A stretch of 23,591 nt of DNA from a virus. The stretch spans positions 1 to 23,591 of the IMG/VR virus record IMGVR_UViG_3300030107_001107; one strand, 5' to 3'. The notes under the pieces were generated by a model that was not told where the DNA came from, did no database searches, and saw nothing but the letters and a program-made list of their open reading frames with translations. The position numbers and the translations under genes are program-made. This document shows positions 1 to 6,630 of the stretch, piece by piece. Numbering within the stretch: position 1 is the stretch's first letter; the number at the start of each line of letters is the position of its first letter.

Positions 1-152
1 TATTAAATTATTGAGAAAGAAGGCATTGGATTGTTGATATTTAATTTGTAGACAATGAGAGCAATTGCAGGGTTTATTTTTGTATGGCATATATTGATTT
101 AGTGAATAGATGAATTTATAAGGCAGAATAGGAGAAGTTTCATGGGGGAACT

Positions 153-302
153 ATGCCTTATCTCACAAATAACCAAAGACTTGAATTAGGTCTTGTTGGT
201 TCATGCGTCGTCAAAGACGAGACATTAGAAGCGGTTAAACCTGCTAATTATTATGTTCAGGATGCTCCAGTCGTAGAAGAGGAAAAAGAAGAAGAAGAAT
301 GA
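153..302 (+). CDS. small acidic hypothetical protein upstream of terminase
   Basis: A 49-codon ORF begins MPYLTNNQRLELG and ends in an acidic tail (EEEKEEEE). I do not recognise the family. Its stop overlaps the terminase start as ATGA, which suggests translational coupling and supports it as a real gene. The start is uncertain. AGGAGA at 130-135 sits 6 bases before another ATG at 142, which would read only 15 codons in a different frame. A G-run at 144-148 lies just before the chosen ATG. No membrane segment or signal peptide is seen. The charged tail could be a binding region, but no function can be assigned. Confidence 0.55.
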   Translation: MPYLTNNQRLELGLVGSCVVKDETLEAVKPANYYVQDAPVVEEEKEEEE

Positions 303-2074
303 AGGAACTTTGGGAACCGTTACCTCCACAGTTAAGAGATAGTTTTCCAAATTTCACTTGTTATCTGTTGCGAGAGTTGGGGTTAGCAGATGCTCCAACA
401 AAGCAGCAGATTTCTGTGTGTAAATGGATGCAAGAAGGGCCTGATAAAAGTCTGACTGTTGCATTCAGGGGATTAGGGAAAAGTATTCTTGCGTCTTTTT
501 ATGCGTTGTGGAGGTTAAGAGTAGACCCGAATGAAAAGATTCTTGTTGTCTCTGCAACTGCAGTGAAGTCAACTGACTTCTCGTCTTTCATGCTGCGTTG
601 TATTGGTGAAATAGATATTCTCCAGTGTCTTATGCCTGGGACGGAAAATAGATTTTCAAATGTAGCTTTTGATGTGGGCCCCGCCCAGGTGGAACAGTCT
701 CCGTCTGTTCGTTCGATGGGAATTATGGGTCAGACAACAGGACAAAGATGTACTTGTGCAATTCTTGATGACGTAGAAACACTTGCTAATGTAATTACAC
801 AGTTAAAACAAGATAGAGTTGCACACGCTGTTGAAGAAATACAAAGTATCATAAAGCCAGAGGAGGGGCAGGTTTTACCCCGTAAAATTTTATATTTAGG
901 AACGCCACATACGGAGACAAGTATATATTTAAGGCTTGTGAGAGAAAGGAACTATGCGGCTAGATATTGGCCTGCGTTGTATCCCGACGAGCTTGATTGC
1001 TACGAGGGCAACCTCGATCCGACGATCGAAGAGGAGGTCATCGCGAACAGCAGCCTCGTGAAACAACCGACGGACCCAGAAAGATTTGGTCATGAGGATA
1101 TTCTCCAGAGACAAGCATCAATGACCAAAGCCAGCTTTGAACTTCAGTTCATGCTGAATACGAGATTGGCAACCTTAGATAAGTTCCCAATTCGTCTTGG
1201 TGATTTGATGGTTGTTGATTTAGATGGAACAGCCCTACCTGAAACATGTGTTTGGTCTAATCAGCCTGATGTCAGATTGCAAGAATTAGTTTGTGTCGGA
1301 CTTGGTGCAGATCGTTATTACCATCGTCCTATTTTTCAAAATGGTTGGATTCCGAAATCTGATACTTGGCGGTGTGTCTTAGCTATTGACCCTGCTGGTC
1401 GTGGTGCTGATGAATTGGCTTGGGCTGTTGTAGCAGAGTTGAATGGAAATATGTTTTTACTGGAATCAGGTGGTTCAACTCTTGGTTATGCAGATGAAGT
1501 TCTGCAATATCTCGCTAAGACAGCAAAGAAATGGGAAGTGAATTATGTAGTCGCTGAAAGTAATATGGGTGACGGAATGTTTACTGCTTTATTGAAGCCC
1601 CATTTGCTTCGCGAGTATCCCGTCACTATTGAAGAAGTTAGACACAATATTCGAAAAGAGCAACGGTTATGTGACACGCTCGGCCCATTAATTCAGCAGC
1701 ATCGTCTTATTGTTAATAGTCGCGTTATTAAACAAGATTATCGATTAACGGATGAAGATCCTGAGCATGGATACGCTCGGTCTTTATTTTTCCAGGCTTC
1801 AAGGTTGACAGCAGAAAAAGGTTGTTTATCTCACGATGACAGATTGGATGCTTTAGCTATTGCTTGTGGTTTCTTTGTCGATTCTGCAGCACAAGACCAG
1901 GAGAAAGCTAGGAAATCTCGTGCTGATCAATTATTTGAAGATGAATTAGAAGCTTGGATGGATGAAACAGTTGGATCGATTGATTCAATTGCTATGGGTT
2001 GGGGTGGTCGTAAATCTAGAGGGAAGGTTCATGGCGGGGTGAAGAGGATGCAGGTGGGCGTTTCAAGGGAATAA
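299..2074 (+). CDS. terL: terminase large subunit (T7 gp19-like DNA packaging ATPase/nuclease)
   Basis: This is the packaging motor, which hydrolyses ATP to pump DNA into the prohead through the portal and cuts the concatemer. At 591 residues it is close to T7 gp19 (586). The Walker A motif is FRGLGKS (about 56-62, Lys61). Walker B is ILDDVE (about 155-160, Asp157/Asp158). The C-terminal RNase H-like nuclease shows an Asp in AIDPAGRGADELAW (Asp364), an acidic residue in VAESNMGDG, and a late HDDRLDALA motif (Asp513, Asp514, Asp517). The order ATPase then nuclease is normal. The gene overlaps the small ORF upstream by ATGA. Its last 59 bases overlap a minus-strand gene. In T7 this gene lies after the tail fibre; here it precedes the portal module. 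A GC-rich patch lies at about 981-1080, between the two domains. Confidence 0.95.
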   Translation: MKELWEPLPPQLRDSFPNFTCYLLRELGLADAPTKQQISVCKWMQEGPDKSLTVAFRGLGKSILASFYALWRLRVDPNEKILVVSATAVKSTDFSSFMLRCIGEIDILQCLMPGTENRFSNVAFDVGPAQVEQSPSVRSMGIMGQTTGQRCTCAILDDVETLANVITQLKQDRVAHAVEEIQSIIKPEEGQVLPRKILYLGTPHTETSIYLRLVRERNYAARYWPALYPDELDCYEGNLDPTIEEEVIANSSLVKQPTDPERFGHEDILQRQASMTKASFELQFMLNTRLATLDKFPIRLGDLMVVDLDGTALPETCVWSNQPDVRLQELVCVGLGADRYYHRPIFQNGWIPKSDTWRCVLAIDPAGRGADELAWAVVAELNGNMFLLESGGSTLGYADEVLQYLAKTAKKWEVNYVVAESNMGDGMFTALLKPHLLREYPVTIEEVRHNIRKEQRLCDTLGPLIQQHRLIVNSRVIKQDYRLTDEDPEHGYARSLFFQASRLTAEKGCLSHDDRLDALAIACGFFVDSAAQDQEKARKSRADQLFEDELEAWMDETVGSIDSIAMGWGGRKSRGKVHGGVKRMQVGVSRE

Positions 2075-2279
2075 CTTTCTCATCCATACTGGAAAAGTCT
2101 AATTTCTTAGCAAGTTTTCCAAGAGAGCTGCTACTGGTAGCAACAGCAGTCACATTGTTTTGTTTTAACAATGTCATTGCTTCTTGTCTTGCCTTGCGAT
2201 CACCATTTCTTAAGTCATCTAATACTTGTTCGATGACTTCTTCATGCATTTCTGCAAGTTTTGAATTTAAATCACTCAT
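2016..2279 (-). CDS. terS: probable terminase small subunit (T7 gp18-like), antisense to terL end
   Basis: An 87-residue minus-strand ORF begins MSDLNSKLAEMHEEVIEQV and is followed by LDDLRNGDRKARQEA, LLKQNNVTAV and LGKLAKKLDF. Small size, a helical N-terminal half, the 'LLK-NNV' block and the 'LakkLdF' block fit small terminase subunits of T7-like phages (T7 gp18 is 89 residues). Such a protein would recognise concatemeric DNA and regulate the large subunit. The assignment rests on pattern and position next to terL, not on an alignment, so it is moderate. It is the only credible minus-strand gene here. It converges on terL with a 59-base overlap and starts in the divergent gap before the 63-residue ORF. 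No Shine-Dalgarno sequence is visible before its start. Confidence 0.62.
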   Translation of the reverse strand: MSDLNSKLAEMHEEVIEQVLDDLRNGDRKARQEAMTLLKQNNVTAVATSSSSLGKLAKKLDFSSMDEKVIPLKRPPASSSPRHEPSL

Positions 2280-2290
2280 TTACGGGGTCG

Positions 2291-2320
2291 TTGAATAATA
2301 CTATTAGTATGGGCTATAAC
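2291..2320 (+). promoter_or_regulatory. candidate sigma70-type promoter in divergent gap
   Basis: TTGAAT (2291-2296) and TATAAC (2315-2320) match the bacterial -35 box at 4 of 6 and the -10 box at 5 of 6 positions, with an 18-base spacer. It would drive plus-strand transcription towards the small virion genes and portal. It sits between divergent genes, where a promoter is expected. Matches this weak are common in AT-rich DNA, so this is a candidate only. Confidence 0.3.
2298..2310. repeat. 13-base perfect palindrome in divergent gap
   Basis: ATACTA-T-TAGTAT is an inverted repeat with a single central base. It lies within the spacer of the candidate promoter, between the minus-strand terS-like gene and the plus-strand 63-residue gene. 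It could be an operator or a phage RNA polymerase element; neither is shown. Confidence 0.45.
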
Positions 2321-2342
2321 ACATATTATCGGTAGGCTATAA
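2312..2342. repeat. direct repeat GGCTATAA, two copies 23 bases apart
   Basis: GGCTATAA occurs at 2312-2319 and 2335-2342, start to start 23 bases, roughly two helical turns. Both lie in the divergent intergenic region. The first copy contains the candidate -10 box. They may be protein-binding sites or duplicated promoter cores. Confidence 0.4.
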
Positions 2343-2361
2343 AGGTCTACAGTCTTGGAGA

Positions 2362-2553
2362 GTGGTTTATTTTCCATCTATCGATGAACGACTTGTGACT
2401 GCACTTGCGGAACAATTTCCTGATCAATGTCCTGATTTAGGTCAGTCGGGAGATGAAGTTTGGTTTAAAGCTGGCCAAGCTTCTGTCGTGCGTTGGCTTC
2501 GTAGCAAATACGAAGAACAAGAAGATGATGCTTTGTCTATGGAGGTGATCTGA
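2362..2553 (+). CDS. small hypothetical protein, 63 aa
   Basis: The ORF begins with GTG and reads MVYFPSIDERLVTALAEQF, then a 'DEVWFKAGQASVVRWLRSK' segment and an acidic C-terminus. There is no in-frame ATG upstream before a stop at 2317-2319. GGAG at 2357-2360 is too close to the GTG to be an ideal ribosome site, so the start is not firm. The stop overlaps the next start as TGATG, which implies coupling. Composition and the amphipathic helical pattern look like real protein. I recognise no characterised family; a small virion or assembly role is only suggested by its place before the gp6.7-like genes. Confidence 0.7.
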   Translation: MVYFPSIDERLVTALAEQFPDQCPDLGQSGDEVWFKAGQASVVRWLRSKYEEQEDDALSMEVI

Positions 2554-2963
2554 TGTGTTTCGGAGGAGGTGGTGGAGGCGGCGCAACTATTGTTAAGCCT
2601 GACTACAACGCTTATGACAAGCAGTTTCAACTACAAAAAGATGCGATTGAAAGAACACTTGCAGGTAATACCAAGCTTGTTCAGCAACAGTTAAATACGG
2701 CACTTAAGGAAAAACAGTCCACGTTAGAAGAATTGACGAGTGTTCAGAAGCAATGGGCTGAAAATACAAATGCTCAAGCGATGCGTTTAGCACAAGTTAT
2801 TGGGCCTCCTCCTCCAGAAAAACATGCTCAAGCTCCTGTTATTGGTGCAAAAGCTAGAGGATTAAGAGGAAAAGGAAAAGGTGGTTTACGAATTGGTAGA
2901 GCAACTGCAAGTAAAGGGGGCAAAGGTTCTGGAACTCAGCTCACCCTTAGCAAAACTTATTAG
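2553..2963 (+). CDS. small virion protein, Met-Cys type, gp6.7/gp7.3-like (copy A)
   Basis: A 136-residue protein. It begins MCFGGGGGGG, has a Gln-rich helical middle (about 20-80), a short proline stretch (GPPPPE), and a basic Gly/Lys-rich C-terminus with GLRIGRA and GSGTQLTL. T7 gp6.7 also begins MCF and carries a GLKVER motif in a basic tail; gp6.7 and gp7.3 are small virion proteins ejected with the T7 genome. The position just before the portal matches T7. By analogy this is a head-to-tail or ejection accessory protein. It starts inside the stop of the preceding ORF. It appears paralogous to the next two genes, though its C-terminus is the most divergent. Confidence 0.72.
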   Translation: MCFGGGGGGGATIVKPDYNAYDKQFQLQKDAIERTLAGNTKLVQQQLNTALKEKQSTLEELTSVQKQWAENTNAQAMRLAQVIGPPPPEKHAQAPVIGAKARGLRGKGKGGLRIGRATASKGGKGSGTQLTLSKTY

Positions 2964-2974
2964 GAGGTTTAATC

Positions 2975-3376
2975 ATGTGCTTTGGTCGCGACATTAAAAT
3001 GCCTGACATTGTTTACCAAGGTCCAAGTGATGAGGATCTTGCGGCAAATCAGAAGGCTTTAGATGATTATGAGGCTCGTATTACTGAGCAACAAACTGAT
3101 TTCGATACGCAACTTCAAGCTCAAATTGATGCTGCAAATGCTGAAACAGCAGCTCTAAAAGACAGGCTTTCAAAAGATTCTGCTGCTGCTCAAGCCGCTA
3201 TTGCTGCACAACAAACAGGTGCTTATGCAGCTTCTGCTCAGATGACTGAGGGAGAGGTTGAAGGATCTCAAACAACTGCAGCAGTTACCAAGAAGAAGAA
3301 AGAGAAGTCCAACCTGAAAATTAATAGGGCTGGTCTTGTTGCTTCTGCAGGTGCAGGAACTAATTACGGAGTTTAA
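2975..3376 (+). CDS. small virion protein, Met-Cys type, gp6.7/gp7.3-like (copy B)
   Basis: A 133-residue protein begins MCFGRDIKMPDIVYQ. A predicted long helix (about 20-85, rich in Ala, Gln and Asp) is followed by a basic linker (KKKKEKSN) and the tail LKINRAG...AGTNYGV. The T7 gp7.3 C-terminus is similar in style (basic, then a '-SLSVAR' motif and a Gly-rich end). A strong Shine-Dalgarno site, AGGAGGT at 2962-2968, lies 6 bases before the ATG. The likely role is a minor virion protein near the tail vertex or in DNA ejection. No enzymatic motif is seen. Confidence 0.72.
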   Translation: MCFGRDIKMPDIVYQGPSDEDLAANQKALDDYEARITEQQTDFDTQLQAQIDAANAETAALKDRLSKDSAAAQAAIAAQQTGAYAASAQMTEGEVEGSQTTAAVTKKKKEKSNLKINRAGLVASAGAGTNYGV

Positions 3377-3378
3377 TT

Positions 3379-3957
3379 ATGTGCCCTAAAACTGTTATGA
3401 ATTTTGTGAAAGACACTGTGCAAACCGTGGTAGGTGGAGTAAACGATGTGGTTACTCCTGTTATTGGTGTTGTTGATGATGTTGTTGATTGGACTGCTGA
3501 GAAGGTTGAAAATACAGTAAAAGACGTTACTGGTATTACTGCAGCAGAGAACGAAGCAAAAGAAGCTTACAAGGCAGCCCAAGCTAAGGCTGATGCAGAG
3601 GCGAAAGCAAAACAAGAGGAATTAGATCGTCTTGCTAAAGAAAGAGAGGCACTTCTTGCACAACAACAAGCCACACTACAAGCACAGGAATTAAAACTTG
3701 TTCAACAACAAAAAGCTCAAAAGACTTTAGTTGAAGGTTTGAGAGAGGAACAAGCAACAAGAGTAGGTCAAGCTCGTGCTCGTGGTCAGGCAGTCACTAA
3801 TTCGTTAAGGATATTGGCTCAGGAATCGAAAAAAGCTCCTACTGCACAGGTCTCTAAGAAAAAAGGAAGAACACCTAGACCACGTAGCACAACTGCTGGC
3901 TTGCGTTTAGGTGGAGGCCAGTCAGGTGCTGGTGCTGGAACCAATTACTCGGTGTAA
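3379..3957 (+). CDS. small virion protein, Met-Cys type, gp7.3-like (copy C)
   Basis: A 192-residue protein begins MCPKTVMNFVKDTVQ. Residues about 5-50 form a Val-rich amphipathic region with 'VVDDVV' repeats, of a type that can associate with membranes. Residues about 55-150 are a strongly predicted Ala/Glu/Lys/Gln coiled coil. The tail is basic (KKKGRTPRPRS) and ends GLRLGGG...GAGTNYSV. The C-terminus and following spacer closely match copy B. T7 gp7.3, which is needed for adsorption and tail assembly and is ejected, has the same basic and Gly-rich end. Two bases separate this gene from copy B and three separate it from the portal gene. Confidence 0.72.
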   Translation: MCPKTVMNFVKDTVQTVVGGVNDVVTPVIGVVDDVVDWTAEKVENTVKDVTGITAAENEAKEAYKAAQAKADAEAKAKQEELDRLAKEREALLAQQQATLQAQELKLVQQQKAQKTLVEGLREEQATRVGQARARGQAVTNSLRILAQESKKAPTAQVSKKKGRTPRPRSTTAGLRLGGGQSGAGAGTNYSV

Positions 3958-3960
3958 ATT

Positions 3961-5595
3961 ATGCCAACTGCTGAACAACGGTATAGAGCTGGAGAGAGTG
4001 ATAGAAACTATCATCTCGAAAGAGCAAGAACGTCAGCTCGTCTGACAATTCCATATATTGTTCCTGCGAGTAATGATCCTGGAGCAAACAACAAAGACAC
4101 TTATTCAGTTCCTTGGAATGGAATCGGTGCTCGCGGTTGCTTGAACTTAGCGTCACGCATGTTGTTGGCATTGCTGCCCCCAACTCAGCAGTTCTTTAGG
4201 TTTTCGCTAGATGATGCAGAGTTAGTTAAGCAAGGTGTTCCTCCAGAGGAGAAGGCACAATTTGAGGAGGCGTTAAGCAAGATTGAGCGATTGGTTCTTC
4301 GAGAAATTGAAGCGAGTAATGATCGTGTGGTTTTTCATGAGGCGTTATTACATTTGGTCATTGCTGGTAATGCACTTTTATATGTTTCTCCTGAAGGATT
4401 AAGAGTTTTTCATCTCAATCGTTATGTGATGTTTAGAGATTCAATGGGTAATCCATTGGAATGTATTACATGCGAAGAGCTTCCTTATTACTCATTACCT
4501 GAAAAGGTTTTGGAAATGTTGCAGGAGGAGGAAGAAACTGAGTTAAAGGGAATACTTGATCCTTATGAAGGAACTTTGGATCGCAAAGAAGAAGAGAGAA
4601 CTTGCAAACTATATACCTACATCAAATGGAAAGGTGATCAAGTTACTTGGCATCAGGAGGTAAAAGGAAAAATTATTCCTGGTACTGAAGGCAGAGCACC
4701 CAAAGATGTTAGTCCTTGGCTTCCATTGAGGATGACCCACGTAGCAGGGCAACCTTACGGGGTTGGATATGTTGAATCTGCTGCCATTGCTGACCTTCAA
4801 ACAGTTGAAGCGTTATGTCAGGCAATCGCGGAAGGAGCTTTAGCGTCATCAAAAGTTTTATTTTTAGTTAAGCCATCAGGGGTTACGAAAGCAAATGACC
4901 TCGCAAAAGCACCGAATGGGGCATTTGTTACAGGAGATCCGAATGATGTGCTGGCATTACAAGTTCAGAAGAGTCAAGATCTATCTGTAGCGATGCAAGG
5001 TAAACAACAGATAGAAGCTAGGCTATCACAGGCTTTTATGCTCGCTGATCAACGTGATGCGGAAAGAGTTACAGCCGAAGAAGTTCGGTTACAGGCACTG
5101 CAAGTAGAGAACTCTTTGGGCAGTATCTATTCAATCCTTACGACTGAGTTTCAAGTTCCTTATGTAGCTAGAAAGCTGGATATTCTTCAACGAGAAGGGA
5201 AGGTTCCAAAGCTTCCGAAGGAATTAGTAAAAGTTGTAATGACAGTGGGTCTTGCAGCCGTTGGTCGTGGTAACGACTTAGAACAGCTAGTGCGGTTTAC
5301 TACGACCCTGGGGCAAACAATTGGCCCAGAAGGATTGGCTACTTACTTGAAGCCATCTGAATTGATCACCCGTCTCGCTTATTCAATGGGTATAGACACA
5401 CTTGGGTTGGTCAAGACAGAACAAGAGCTGCAAGCAGAACAGCAAGCAGCTCAACAAGCACAGCAGGCAGCACAGGAACAAGCGCAGCAAGAAGCCTTGT
5501 TGCGCTCAAAAATGGCTGACCCACAAAACCTAGCCAATGCTGCTGCAACAGCTCAGCAGATGCAAATGGCTGAAGAACAACCTACCGAACAGTAA
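3961..5595 (+). CDS. portal (head-tail connector) protein, T7 gp8-like
   Basis: A 544-residue protein, against 536 for T7 gp8. It forms the dodecameric ring at one capsid vertex through which DNA enters and leaves. The N-terminus (RYRAGESDRNYHLERARTSA, then a SVPWNGIGARGCLNLASRM segment) and the central HEALLHLVIAGNALLYV block are typical of T7-group connectors. The C-terminal 60 residues are Gln/Ala-rich (repeated QQAAQ), as in other connectors. It lies directly between the gp7.3-like gene and the scaffold gene, as in T7. No Shine-Dalgarno site stands out, and translation may be coupled to the gene upstream (TAAATTATG). Confidence 0.95.
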   Translation: MPTAEQRYRAGESDRNYHLERARTSARLTIPYIVPASNDPGANNKDTYSVPWNGIGARGCLNLASRMLLALLPPTQQFFRFSLDDAELVKQGVPPEEKAQFEEALSKIERLVLREIEASNDRVVFHEALLHLVIAGNALLYVSPEGLRVFHLNRYVMFRDSMGNPLECITCEELPYYSLPEKVLEMLQEEEETELKGILDPYEGTLDRKEEERTCKLYTYIKWKGDQVTWHQEVKGKIIPGTEGRAPKDVSPWLPLRMTHVAGQPYGVGYVESAAIADLQTVEALCQAIAEGALASSKVLFLVKPSGVTKANDLAKAPNGAFVTGDPNDVLALQVQKSQDLSVAMQGKQQIEARLSQAFMLADQRDAERVTAEEVRLQALQVENSLGSIYSILTTEFQVPYVARKLDILQREGKVPKLPKELVKVVMTVGLAAVGRGNDLEQLVRFTTTLGQTIGPEGLATYLKPSELITRLAYSMGIDTLGLVKTEQELQAEQQAAQQAQQAAQEQAQQEALLRSKMADPQNLANAAATAQQMQMAEEQPTEQ

Positions 5596-5597
5596 CT

Positions 5598-6530
5598 ATG
5601 ACCACGACCCCAACATCACAACCAGAGTCACAACTTCCTGATACTTCTCCGCAAATCACGATTCCCGAAGGTCAAGAGGGAATGGCGGCTCCTGGACAAG
5701 AAAATATTGTCGAGGACTACATCAAGGAACAAGAAGCTGCACAACAAGAGGCAAATATTCCTGAGAAATTCAGAAACGCTTCTAAGGAAGATCTGATCAA
5801 GGCTTATCAAGAGCTTGAGAGGATGAAGAATAAACCTCAAGAAAGCGAAGAAACAAAGGCTGAATCAGAGCCTGAGCAGACGAATGAGTTAAAGGCTCCT
5901 GAAACACGAGAGGAATACACTCCTGAATTAGCAAATCAAATTTATGGAGCTGAAGGAGTGGCGAAGTTGAAAGAGAAAGGAATTGATATGACTGAATTAA
6001 TGTGGAAAGGAGATCAAGGTGAAGATATAAGTGAGCACTATGACGCTTTAGCTGAATCTCTTGGTGTAACCAAACCAATGGTTGCAATGTTTATGCAGAA
6101 GGTACAAGCACAACAAGCAGCCGACGGAGGAGGCTTTGAGATCAGTGAAGCAGATGAAGCTGAGTTAATGAATGAAGCTGGAGGTAAAGAGCAGTTTGAG
6201 CAGCTTGCAGGGTGGGCTAAGGGGAATTTATCTGAAGACCTTGTGAAAGAGTTTGATGGTTTAGTTGATTCTGGCAATAAAGAAGCAGTGAGATGGGCTA
6301 TTCGAGCATTAAGGGCAGAACGCAATTCTCCTGATTCAGTTGTAGAACCAAAACTCTACGGGGGTGGTGATGCACCAGCCGAGTCAACATTCAAGAGTCA
6401 GCAACAAGTTCTTGATGCGATGAATAAAAAGAATGATCGAGGTCAAAAACTTTACGATGTTGATAGTGCCTACAGGCAAAAATTCGAGGAATTATTGAGA
6501 AATAGTCCTGATAATCTCTTTCCACGCTAA
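5598..6530 (+). CDS. capsid assembly scaffolding protein, T7 gp9-like
   Basis: A 310-residue acidic protein, against 307 for T7 gp9. The N-terminal third is disordered and rich in Pro, Gln and Glu. A helical core follows (about 110-230, including YTPELANQIYGAEGVAKL and a tryptophan-bearing ELMWKGDQG). The C-terminus (KLYDVDSAYRQKFEELL) is the conserved end that contacts the capsid shell in this family. It directs prohead assembly around the portal and then leaves before or during DNA packaging. It starts two bases after the portal stop. Its place between portal and capsid genes is diagnostic. Confidence 0.92.
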   Translation: MTTTPTSQPESQLPDTSPQITIPEGQEGMAAPGQENIVEDYIKEQEAAQQEANIPEKFRNASKEDLIKAYQELERMKNKPQESEETKAESEPEQTNELKAPETREEYTPELANQIYGAEGVAKLKEKGIDMTELMWKGDQGEDISEHYDALAESLGVTKPMVAMFMQKVQAQQAADGGGFEISEADEAELMNEAGGKEQFEQLAGWAKGNLSEDLVKEFDGLVDSGNKEAVRWAIRALRAERNSPDSVVEPKLYGGGDAPAESTFKSQQQVLDAMNKKNDRGQKLYDVDSAYRQKFEELLRNSPDNLFPR

Positions 6531-6630
6531 TATTTAGCCAGAACGCCCCTAAGCATCAGGCCCTTCAAGGAGGACAACCTGGGTTAGTGATGGATAAAGC
6601 GGTCTAATCGTAAATCTTATTTATTAACCA
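6531..6630 (+). promoter_or_regulatory. leader region before the capsid gene with possible hairpin and stranded ribosome site
   Basis: This 100-base gap is one of the few sizeable gaps in the gene run. It holds CTAA (6549-6552) and CAGG (6557-6560), which can pair with CCTG (6578-6581) and TTAG (6584-6587). The loop would contain AAGGAGG (6567-6573). That ribosome-binding sequence is too far from the capsid ATG at 6631, but lies before a tiny ORF MDKAV (ATG 6590, stop at 6605-6607). T7 has its strong phi10 promoter at this place, so a phage promoter is likely. I cannot define one with confidence. Confidence 0.4.

Noticed and set aside
55-102. A 15-codon hydrophobic ORF (MRAIAGFIFVWHILI), considered as a tiny holin-like gene
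   Set aside because: It is too short, has no ribosome site, and such ORFs are expected by chance in AT-rich DNA. The rest of 1-152 shows nothing I can support; 2-37 might be the end of an upstream gene but is too short to judge.
3373-3615. Minus-strand ORF of 80 codons, Cys/Phe/Ser-rich
   Set aside because: It mirrors the Ala/Glu/Lys-rich coiled-coil gene on the plus strand, has low-complexity composition, and lies fully inside a convincing gene.
5628-6325. Several minus-strand ORFs of 70-96 codons
   Set aside because: They lie wholly inside the scaffold gene and have Leu/Ser-rich compositions typical of antisense shadows.
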